Source: Cololabis saira
Taxonomy: Eukaryota; Chordata; Actinopteri; Beloniformes; Belonidae
Reading direction: 5' to 3'
Length of the DNA: 64,000 nucleotides
Assembly: GCF_033807715.1 (NCBI RefSeq)
Contig: NC_084607.1
Coordinates: 20,903,941 to 20,967,940, forward strand
A program made the position numbers and the translations under genes. The first letter of the stretch is position 1, and each line of letters opens with the position of its first letter. The notes under the pieces are model-generated. The model made no database searches and was not told the DNA's origin. It saw nothing but the letters and a program-made list of their open reading frames with translations. Shown piece after piece: positions 12,870-42,244 of this stretch.

Positions 12870-13440
12870 TAAAAGAAAAGGATGAAACACTTTTCTTTTA
12901 AGATCTAAACTTCAAACCTTACTTTTCTAAAGTCACCCAATGCCTCATAGCCCTTTTCACAACTAAAATCACTACAGGCACAGTGAATTTCAAACAATTT
13001 TACTGTATAAATATTGAAATATTAAGGTGTAAACTTCAAACACCTTACTTTTCTACAAAAGTCAATCGCCTTTTTTGCTTCAGGTTCTGTTTTGCAGAGA
13101 CTATAAAAATGAAATCTCCTATAATTTCACCCAATGCCTCATATAGCCCTCTTCCAAACTACAATCACTACAGGTATGCTTAATTTCAAACAATTTTACT
13201 GTATACATATTGAAATATTAAGGTGTAAACTTCAAACACTACTTTTCTACAAAGGTCAGTCACCTTTGTTGCAGAGACTGTAAAAATGAATTCTTCCATA
13301 ATTTCAGCTAATACCTCTCTTCAGGACTACAATCACTGCAAGCATGCTTAGTTTCAAACGATTTTACTGTAAAAATATTGAAATATTCAGATCTAAACTT
13401 CAAACTTTTCACTACAGGTCTGCTCAATTTCAGTCACTGT
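12870..13440. repeat. Degenerate tandem repeat, period about 170-200 bp
   Basis: The landmark TTTCAAACAATTTTACTGTA recurs with the repeated word CAAAC beginning at 12991, 13187 and 13355 (diverged in the third copy). Shared flanks are TATTGAAATATTAAGGTGTAA, ACTTTTCTACAAA, TTGCAGAGACT and ACTACAATCACT. Spacings of 196 and 168 bp show roughly three copies with indels, plus a partial copy at the left edge. Confidence 0.75.
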
Positions 13441-14168
13441 ACACAGAATCATAGTCATACATAATCATACACAGGCTCAGTCCATGTCCCGTCACCATAA
13501 GCGCCTCATTGTTTTATAATCATCCTTAAGCACACTATGTGGATATTTGATTTAGTTTTATTAAGTATATTTATTAAGTTAAATTAAAAGGAAAGAGGAA
13601 ACCCCCAAAGATGGTACAGGTAAACATTTCTCAGTTTTGTAAGTACTTTTCCCTAACAACAGTATAATCTTATAATTATTTTTTGCCAACGTAAAGTACT
13701 TCAAATCGGTGAAAAGATTCACGTCTTCCTTCACGTGTGTTTAAACACTGTTACATAGCAACAGGTTGATTCTCAGTTGCGTTCAAGTGCATTCTGTTTA
13801 AATAAAAGTCTGACTATATAAAACGCAATATCTCGAGCTATATATGACAGAAAATAACATTTATGAAAAATAAACAATAAAAATACTATAAACCTCCAGA
13901 TATGAACTCCAAAATTCACAATACGTACCTTAATATCTTAAAAAAGTGCCCGCTGATAAGAATGTATATTTAGCTTTGACATGCTCGAGTGCATTGCTGC
14001 CATTAATAACCTGTTTCGATCATTTATATTTATATATCAAGTAAATTAAACACAAATTGTTTGTCTAGACTATTTATGCATTTAAAACAATATTAAATGA
14101 ACTGCTACTCGCTAAATATGACTGTCAGTGATTCCACCCAAACGCACCAGAGACGCTGCTTCCTCCAG
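13441..14168. other. AT-rich upstream flank of tom1l2
   Basis: No coding sequence or clear repeat was seen in this stretch. It is AT-rich up to the GC-richer tom1l2 promoter. Confidence 0.5.
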
Positions 14169-14195
14169 CCAATCAGCTGCGTCGGTGGGCGGGGC
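14169..14195 (+). promoter_or_regulatory. tom1l2 promoter: CCAAT box and GC box
   Basis: CCAAT at 14169-14173 is followed by GGGCGGGGC at 14187-14195, an Sp1-type GC box. Both lie within 85 bp of the tom1l2 ATG at 14252. No TATA box is evident. Confidence 0.6.
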
Positions 14196-14251
14196 TCGAT
14201 GCTAAAGGGCCTCGGCTTCTGTCATTCCTTGGCGGATCGTTTGTTGTCAAA

Positions 14252-32434
<18,183 letters not shown>

Positions 32435-35120
32435 ACTGTTCTCACAGAATCGTTATCATCATCACGACGTCTAAAGGTCTTAGCCCTGAAAGATTTCCCT
32501 CCAACACAGCTCTTCTGGTCTCATTTCATCGCCAACTGGAAGTTGTCGCCGGTGATCGCCATCTCTTTGTTGCTGTCTTGCCAATGTAGCTCCAACCCAT
32601 ATACAGATGTGGACAAATTGGTCGTCACCTTTCCATTAAAGAAGTGAAAAACCCACACTGGTTACTGAAATAACTTAAAACGGACAAAAATAATATTGGT
32701 AATTTAACGAAAATGGACAAATGAAAAACAGACATTGCTTTTGAATTGTGGTTTAACAGGATCAGATTTGTACAACAAAGTATGAATTCTCTGCGATTCA
32801 GTCTTATTTTTATAGCATCTACTACAATAAAGGTTGTCTCTGGTCACTTTCCAGACACCCAGAGCATGACCCCCGAGCAACTAATAATAATAATTAATTA
32901 TTACCACTTAGTTTGAGGGTACTAATTAGTCACGGACAATTTAATTACTTGTTCTTATTCTGTTCTTTATTGTTATTATTATTGATGCCTATTTTTGTCC
33001 GTTTCAAGTAATTTCACTTGCCAAAATTTTTTTTTTTTTTCTTTCTTTGATTGAAAGGTACCAGCTAATAAGTCCATATGTGTAGGTCCAAGACCCATAG
33101 AAGTCCAAGATGTTTACTACGCACGCTACTCAGTTGCGTTTTACTCAAAGTGGATGTATTATTATGTGTGTGCGGGATGTACTACTTGGAGCCCTGCAGC
33201 TCACTTGTAACACTGCATCAGATCATGAAGACAGCCTTGTTCCATGAATGTGGTTTCACTGTGAGGCAACTCTGTAATATCACTGCACGTCCATGTATTC
33301 AATTACTATAGAAATATAGTTAGAATTATACCATTATTTTTAATACATTCAGCTAATGGCTTATTTATGCATCTATTTTTCTAATGGTTTGACCTGTACT
33401 ATGAACTAGAGATGTAGCTATGGTTGATCCATATGTTGTTTTTTTTTAATTTCCACAAATACTCCACTTAAGAGCTCTCTTCACGCTTTCAATAATGAGT
33501 TGTTAAACTAGGAAATGGCATATAATCTTGAATATATCCAATCAGTGTTATCACTCTTCTAGAAAGCAACAACTAACTGAGAAGAATATGCTCTTTAAAA
33601 ACTCTGCAAACATTTTAGACATTCCAAAGAAGATTAAGGCTTTAATGACCAATCAGTATTTATTTAACTTAACAAAGGATAAGCACATATAAGCGCTATA
33701 ACTGTTACTGCATAGTGTACATTTTCCTTTCCTGCAAACATTGTCCTTTAGAATAAGGGAAGAAATGAAAATAACTTTTTTTTTTCTTAAGATGGGAAAT
33801 TATCTTATGAATGACTTAATTTTGCACATAACTTTTCTAATTGTGTAACTAGAGCACTTTTTACATGGAGGTGGATAGAGGAACTGTCAAACATATGAGT
33901 GTAAAAACTTTCCAGCGTATTACAGAATACAAAGTATAAGACCAAAAATTAGATTTTTATCATAAGTTGTACTGGCATCTAAATCAATTATAAAAGGACA
34001 CGGCGTACAGTTTGAAGGATTTCTTCATATTGGTAGAGCCTGACAAACTTAATGTTATGTTAGATGTGTATACCTCAAAACACACTGTACCTGGATAAGA
34101 ACTTCACAACGATATCTAAAATGTTGAGACATTTATTTATTGTTTCACCCCAGTTTTTATTTCAATAATTCACATACCTTTCAACACTTCAAGTTTTCTT
34201 TTTGAGTGTAGTCCAGGACATACTTTCTTTCATGTACTTTCTTTCTCGTGTGATTCATCTGCTCTTGTCGGAGCTGCTGCCAAGCATTTGTTTGTTTGAC
34301 TCGTGTTAATAAGGTCACACTGACTGCAGTTTGTGTTCAGTTATGGAATAATCAAACTCCGGGACAAAGCGGAAAGTTCATTTTTGGGATAACTCCACAC
34401 TCCTGTCCATTTAAAAATAAATGTTGAGTTATTTGTTGCATTTCATTTTAGTCTGTTCGCAAGATGTAAAAGCTTAGTCATGCATTAAACTTGTTGAAAT
34501 AACTTGTTGGCACGGACCTCCGATTAGAGGGAAAAATTCACAATTGTTATTCTTGTTAACATTGATGCAAATGTGACATTAAAAAGTTGACAATGTAACC
34601 ATGATTGTAATAAATGTTAAAGTGTAATTCAGTTTTTTTTTTTTTAAGTCAAGCTTTACTTTTCTTTAATGCTGTATGGTTGCATATGGTTATGTATGTA
34701 GGTTTAATATGGTTGCCAGGTAACTGAAATATCGTCTTATTTGTAACCCTTAACATGCTGACAATGGCAGTTGCTAAAAATGTAACCAGGTATTTAAAAT
34801 GGAACAGTTTTCTGTGTTTATCTGTAACAAATCTTTGGATCTGTTGCAAGGTGTTTTTGCTACTTGCTTTTACAGAGATTTCACAATGTATTCATCTAAG
34901 TTTTGGCCATTTGAACCTGATTATTGAATGTGTTTAATATTGATGAGACAGCATGTGTAGTAAAAGTTTGGACATGTGGCAGAGGCTTGTGTACCATTCG
35001 GCATTTCCCGCCCACGTCATTTTGACTGTACCGTCTGCTGCCATTGCTTATGGTCAGATTTGTATTTGACCTTATGCACGTGTTTAAACACCTAATAAAA
35101 TACTAGCAATGTGTGATCTC
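32435..35120 (+). other. tom1l2: tom1l2 3' UTR (probable extent)
   Basis: Non-coding, AT-rich sequence follows the TAG at 32432-32434. AATAAA at 35094-35099 in CACCTAATAAAATAC is the best distal polyadenylation signal; another AATAAA context lies near 34610. No conserved gene is seen. The exact end is inferred. Confidence 0.5.
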
Positions 35121-35851
35121 TACCTCACAACTTTGTCTTTATTTTATAGTTTGCTGTGGTGTAACAATCCCCTGCTTCTTTATGCACGTGCTGATGCAAC
35201 CTAGGCTCAATCTTACACTGGGTCATTCTTTGTCACACGTGCCTTTCACCCCCTCCTCATGGTATAGTTGTTAATGAATACTTCCTCAATTTTTAAAACT
35301 GTAAACAAGCCATGCTTATGTACATTGTTTTGTATGTCAACTTTTTTTTAATTATTTCTCTATCTTCTCCAGATGCACATGCATGAATGTAACATATTCC
35401 TAATACCAGCTCACCCCACTACCAACAATTAAAGAGGTTTTAAATATCACTCCAACCCACTACTCACAATAACATTTCACTGCTACACTAGGTCACTGAC
35501 CTATATCCCCAAAGCCTTTGTGACTGTCCTCTTTTGTGTTCACTTGCCAGTTCTTTTCCATTCCAATTTTGTTTTAGCAAAGTATATGTTTAATTAGAAC
35601 AAATAATAATTTGCTTTACCTGTTGTTTAGATATTTTATAATCATTTTGTTGCAAAATGCTGCATATTCCCAAGTTAAATGAAATGTTAAACACTGTGGA
35701 ACTTAATTAAGAGCATCATTTTTTATTTTTTATAATTTGATAGCTTTTAGTCTATTTTCTATTTCATTTGCCAACAGAAGTTTCTCCATTTGCAGCCTCC
35801 ACTACTATTACAGGACAGAAACACATGATGTAATGACTAGACCCACAGCTG

Positions 35852-35982
35852 TGACGTCAGATCACCCCACTCGGTTTCTCGGCTTCCCATTGGACGAATT
35901 TACTGGTTCTACAGAAGGATCCTCTGGCTCGAGTCAAACAAACTTGATTGTCTGTTGCTCACGCCAACGCGGCTCTGATTGG
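35852..35982 (+). promoter_or_regulatory. srebf1: CRE / SRE / CCAAT cluster upstream of srebf1
   Basis: TGACGTCA (perfect palindromic CRE) at 35852-35859 is followed one base later by ATCACCCCAC at 35861-35870. The latter is identical to the sterol regulatory element of the LDL-receptor promoter. Inverted CCAAT boxes (ATTGG) follow at 35889-35893 and 35978-35982. The SRE to first ATTGG gap is 18 bp, the spacing known to favour SREBP/NF-Y cooperation. It lies 870-1000 bp upstream of the srebf1 exon 1 ATG, so autoregulation is inferred. Confidence 0.6.
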
Positions 35983-36309
35983 CTGTCGTCGGCCAGCGCA
36001 CAATAAACACACCCATGCCGTTTCTTTCAAAATACACATTTAAGTCAAATATAGCGTTGGTATTATTAGAGCAGTGTGTTTTTGAAGAAAAAAAAAAAAA
36101 CACTCTAATACACTGGTATTAATATTAAAGATGTTAAATGAGGTTCATAGGAACCCGTTTAATGTTCTCCACATAACTATATAACCACTCCGGATCCATT
36201 GTTAAAGTTTGCCTATTACATTAATAACTATATCTCATAGTGTATTGTCGAATACATTTATGAACGCAAAACGATTTTGCCTCATTACTCAGAAAGCAAA
36301 ACAATCCTG

Positions 36310-36503
36310 ATGCCGCGTTCCATTTGTCCTCGGAAGTGGGGATTTCCCAGTTCCCAGTCGGAATTTTCAACTGGAACGCCCTTCGAAGTGGGATTTCCTA
36401 CTGGTAGAGTGGGAGAAGCTTCACCACCCCCGAGTTACCATTCCAAGATGGCTGCAATTCCCAGTTCCCAGTTCCGATTTCCGAGGTAAATGGAACGCGG
36501 CAT
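36310..36503. mobile_element. Short TIR element (MITE) in the srebf1 5' region
   Basis: ATGCCGCGTTCCATTT starts at 36310 and its exact reverse complement ends at 36503. A further CCTCGGAA/TTCCGAGG pair makes termini of about 25 bp around a 194-bp body rich in TTCCCAGTTCCC. No clear target-site duplication was seen, so the superfamily is unassigned. It lies about 350 bp upstream of the srebf1 ATG. Confidence 0.8.
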
Positions 36504-36850
36504 GAGAATCGGGAACGTGGGAATCCAGTTCCAAGTTTGCGATTGGCTGGAGAACCTGTCAATCATCCAGCTTGTGCTGGTTCCTCCGGCTTCCACCGTA
36601 AGCACGTTAGAGCTGAATGAGATACAGTGTTTGGTTTGGTTTGACAAGTTTCCCAGCACGATCATGAAGACTGGACTGAGTAGTTAGGAACACTTCACTT
36701 AAAAGTTGGAATTAACCATCTATCTGTTTCATGCAGATGTGGAATCTGACTCTTTATCAGATGCAGGGACGTTAATAACTACCGGTTTTTCCCTCTCATT
36801 GATCCGACAGCAAGTCAAGTTTACACTGAGGAGCAGATACAAGAGTGAAG

Positions 36851-39800
36851 ATGAATCGCCTATCTTTTGACGATCCCTCGTTGGATAATCTGGATGCAAC
36901 ATTATCGCTCAATGACCCCAGCGATATTGATACAGCCCTTTTAAGCGACATTGATGGTAAGAAAATAAAACTGTGGCTGGTGTGTTTAGGGTGGTCGCCT
37001 TCAAAGAGCTACATTTTTACAAGTTTACAATGTCTTATGCAGTCATTTTAGTTTTAAATGTATCTGATTTCTACCTACTTTAAATTTAAACAGCACAGTG
37101 ACCAATTTGCTGGTTTTATTCCCCCTCATCTTCACAGCCAGGGTAGCTAACAGGTACTGTTTATAGGCCAGCTGAGGTGATATTACCCAGTAATGTCAGA
37201 GAGAGATATAGGTTTTTATACTATCTGAAGTTGTAACTATGTTTTTAATAGACAGTAAATCCAAGTGAGTTTTTTTAGCTCGGCTAGTATTGGAAGTGTT
37301 AAGCCTGAAGTATGGTTCTGCGTTAAATCGACGCAGAGCCTACGCCGTAGGGTACGCGGCGACGCGCACCCTACGCGGTAGGCTCTGCGTTGGTGTAACG
37401 CGGAACCATAAACCAGCCTCTAGCGGCCCGCCCCCACCATGCCTCACACACAGGGGTTACTGTCGTTCATTCCTCCTCAGCAGGTTCAGCTGCCTCAGTT
37501 GACCAGGCTGACAAACTCTATCTGGGCAAAATACAAATATATATTAACATAATTTTTTTTTCTAAATTAGTTAATTTTTGAGTAAAAAATAAGCATCTGT
37601 TTGAAAATCAATAAAAACACTTTGATAAAAAAAAATAAGCATCTGTTTACATATAATGTTGCAAAGTAATGCATGTGTTTGCATTCACTCATAAGGTAAT
37701 TTCTGTCAAAGAGGGTGATTATTTGATATTTATCAGAATTGCTATAATTTGTGTTTTTTTTAATGTTATTTTACCAGACAGTATTTGTTTTTTCTTGATG
37801 CACTCCAGCGTGTAATGTGATAAGCTCCACTGTTTAAACAGTATTTGGCAGGGCCTGTCTTGTGCGGCTGTGCTGCCTGTATCTGACCGACTGTAACCTT
37901 CTGCTACGGCGCACGATAGTAACCTCTAGTGAAGTAAAGCAGTTCACTCTCTTTCCTGTCTTGGCTGATCGGCATAGCGAGTCTCAGAGACGCTCTCTGA
38001 TTGGTCAGGAGCGATCACCTCATCCAGAACACGTTTAAAAATCAGAGTGCTGCTTTTCTCTCATTTCACAAACATAGATAGTTCATCTCATCAACATATT
38101 TCATTAGCAAAGTTTCCATGTGTCCTTTATAAACTAACTCGTTGGTTTTGCGTATCATATTTTCTTGCATCAGTTTAAAAGGATCATTACAGTTATTACT
38201 ATGAAAGACAGTTTGATGTGTCTCATATAAAATGTTTCAGTATATATTCTAATGAGTTTTTCACACATGGTGCTATGTTGTTTAAACTGCACATATATCT
38301 ACTGTGTAGGAAATGTTGATGTATCCATTCAGATGCAAACTCAATTCATTATTCAATTATGATTCTACTTTTTGCCATCATTTGTTTGAGAATGTAAGAA
38401 ATCTAAATACAACTAAGTTGAAAAGTATCAGCTTTTCTTTTTTTTTCTTTCATTTGCAGCTGCCACAGTCATACATCTAGAATTATAACTACTTAGTGGG
38501 ACTGTTGTTGAAATAGAAGCATTATAAACAACAACAAAATGTTATTTTTTCCCTGCAGAACTCCATCTGGATGTTTGTTGGAACATTTTATGCTTATTTG
38601 TATTTTAACTTGAGATTGACTTTAGCTGGTTGTGGGAGGAATTTGCAGATTTTGTTTTATATTGCAGGAAAATCTTTGCCTTATGTACTTACTTTATATT
38701 ATTACTTTTTAAAAATTATTTTCAGTGCTCTTTCCCTCTTTCCTTTGAACATAAACACCATGCTTATAGTTTGATGCATTAGTAACCAACATTTTAAATA
38801 AAAATTAATTAAAGCTAGTTAACTACTAAGAGGTTGTTTCAGTAATTGATAAGATGACAACCAACTGAGAAGTGTTTCTCGTTAAATGCTAAATTCTTGT
38901 TTATAACAATTTGTGGTTAAAGTCATACCATCTAGGTAAATTCAACTTTTCCTTGCTCTTTAGTCAGTAACAATAATTGTGGTTCTCTGTTTTTTTTCCT
39001 ATTCAGACATGCTCCAGCTTATCAACAATCAAGACATGGAGTTTGGTGGACTGTTTGATCCCAGTTCCTATTCGGGGGGCCCTACCACCCAAGAGGTTCC
39101 TGCTTTGTCCCAACCCATCGTCTTAGCTTCACCTCCAGCCGCAAATACCACACCTACTTCTTCATCTACTTCTTCAATCCTAAGCAGTAACCCCCATCTG
39201 GATGCTCTCCTGGGCCCTCCCATCACCCGTAGCTCCTCCACCCCAGACAAGGCCTTCCAGCCGCCCACCTTCCAGCAGTCTCCCCTGGCCCAAGTAGCCC
39301 CTAGTTCTACGCAGAAACCGCAGCCTTCCTCCCCACAGCAGGCTCAGAGTGTCAGACAGCCCCAGGTGGAACAGCCCCAACCCATCGTCAGTACGGCTAC
39401 CCCTACCCAAGCGTCCTCTCCTGGACCAAATCCAGCATTCAGCCCTCTGCCGCAGCAGCTGTTCAGCCCTCCTGGACCCCAGACCCCAGCTCAGCCCCAG
39501 ACACAGCCTCAGTCACGGAACAACTTCAAGAGTCAAACTATATACACAGGTACGTTCCTATCGATAGTGATGAGTGCATCGTGGAACGAGTGTCGCTTTA
39601 AACCAGGGGTCGGCAACCCGAGGCTCTAGAGCCGCATGTGGCTCTTTATTGCTGCCCTAGTGGCTCCTGGAGCTTTTTCAAAAATGTTTGACCTTTTTTT
39701 TTCCTTTTTTTCTTCTTTTTTCCTTTTTTCTCTTTTTTTTCTTCCTTTTTCCTTTCCTTTTTGATCTCGACATCTAGAAATTTTGACTTTTTTCTCGACA

Positions 39801-42201
39801 TTTCGACTTTTTTCTCGACATTTCTCTCAACATTTCCACTTTTTTCTCGACATTTCCACTTTTTTCTTGACATTTCGACTTTTTTCTTGACATTTTGACT
39901 ATTTCCTCAACATTTCCACTTTTTTCTCAACATTTTGACTTTTTTCTCAACATTTCTCCTTTCGCCATTTGCCTTCATTCTAAGGCTTATACAAGACTTT
40001 TCATTCTTTGCGGCTCCAGACATATTTGTTTTTTGTGTTTTTGCTCCAATATGGCTCTTTCAACATTTTGGGTTGCCGACCCCTGCTTTAAACGTTAAAA
40101 TATCCAGACATCTCTTAGGTGGAAAAGTTGAAAATCTAACTGCTGTTTAATTTTCTACATGCATTTTGCTCTGCAAGTCTATAAAAGAAGCAATGATTTT
40201 TGTCATCATATTGCTATTTGCAGTCTATAACGCCAAAGTTGTACTCAGTGCTTCATCAGTGAGTGCTTTTGTGAAAGTAAGCATGAATGGCTCTGTGTAA
40301 AATGGCAAATATGGCTAACAATTTAAAGCCTTCTAGATTTTCTGTAGGATTAAACGAGTTCTACATACATACAGCAGATGTTATCCATTTGGCATGTTCT
40401 AATGTCCAATAAATGTTATAGTTATACTCTTGACAACAGTTCTGTCACGTTCAGCAACCTTCAGGTTTTGTTTATCATTACTAAGACCAGCAAAGTTAAC
40501 GGACGATTTGTGTCTCTCATGTCTGGTACTCTCTCATAGTTGAAATCCTAGGACCCAGTGACACATTTCTAATTATTTATTGCTTTTATCAACAAGTGCA
40601 CCAGGTCATTCAGCCTTGGCTGATAGTATATGTACAGTCATGTGAAAAGAAAGTTTTGCCACTTCAAATTTAATAATACATACATTGAAAACAGCACATG
40701 ACACATTAAAACATATCAATATTGATTTAGCAAACAGACTACTCATGTATTTCAACTTTTATTAAATCAAAACATGACACAATGCAACATGTCATTGTTG
40801 TTCATTGAGACCTGTAAGTTGTAATCAAGCCAATGTTGCTCAGCAATGTTAGTTTATAAGTTAAACGGAAAGACTTTGCCTGCACAATACTTATTCTGTA
40901 GATGCAACCATATATGTCATATATAGAGTACCGGTACTCAATATGAATATACCGGTATATGTTTGCTCATGACTGTAAGTTGCAGAGTAAATTGGTCAAG
41001 AAGTTTTTATGGCCACAGAAAAGCTTTAATGACTCATAGTAGTTGGAGATTTTTTACAACAAGAGACGTAGTAAATTACTCATTTTTTAATTTTGTGGGT
41101 GCAATAAATCTTTATAACCACATGACAGAATTCCTCAACCCAGATAAAATGAGGCGAAAGCAAAGTTTATCCCAGCTGGAGCTGATAAGTAATCCAAGTT
41201 GTCTCATTGAATGTCTTTATCAGATACTTAAAGAGATAACCGTTTTTTTATTTTCTTTTTGCTACCTTAAAAAGTTCAGTGATAAAGTATAGAACATGCT
41301 ACTATAACTCCAAATTAGAACACGTCTGGATAACATGCAAAATACAAAAAAAGGCATTCCTTTATTTACTTTGACTTTATCTTTTTTTGTAGATGATTTG
41401 AACCCAAGATGGTTCCTGTTTTGTAAGCTATCCCTCAAGATGTACAAACATTCAGTGTTTTTCTAAAACTTTAAATAAAAATCCAGCAAACATTCTCTGT
41501 CAGGGACAGTTCAGGACTGCAGGCTGGAGAGGTTAGAACCCAAACCCCCTTCTTCCTGAACCATGCCTATGTCATGTGTGCAGATCGCAGTTTTGTACTG
41601 TCCAGTTCAAAACTGCATGGGTATCCCTGGAAAAAATGTGGTCATAAAGGCAGCACAAGTTGTCTTAAAATGTTTTTTACTTTTCTGCATTAATGACACC
41701 ATCACTGAAATGTAAATAACCTTTTGCTAAGGACATGGATACAAGCCTATGCCATTATAGAGCCTAAGTTTTGGACATGTTGATGGTAACACTCTGCATT
41801 ATACTTTTATTTTGAAACATGGCATCAATTTATTCTGCTTAAAAAAAAAGTTCAACCACAGTACATATTTTTCACTGTGATTGTGCCTACATGCTTCAAT
41901 ACCCAGAGAAGTTGCACACAAATTTCAAAGTGCTCTTTTTGACTCTGTTTTTATGGTTTCCCAAATGAATAATGTATTTGTTGAAAGGGAGGGGATCCTC
42001 TACCCATCTTTGCTCTGTCAAAATCTCTGCCTTTTTATTGATACTGCTTTTCTACCAAGTCATTATTACAATCGCCTGTTGACATCACTTTTTTGCAATA
42101 ACTTTTTTTCTTCCTTCCAAGTTGTTGCTTGCATTAAACTACTGCTGACATAATTTTTTGGAATGTCTTGCAGAGCTGAAATGCAAAAATGTATGTGTAT
42201 A

Positions 42202-42244
<43 letters not shown>

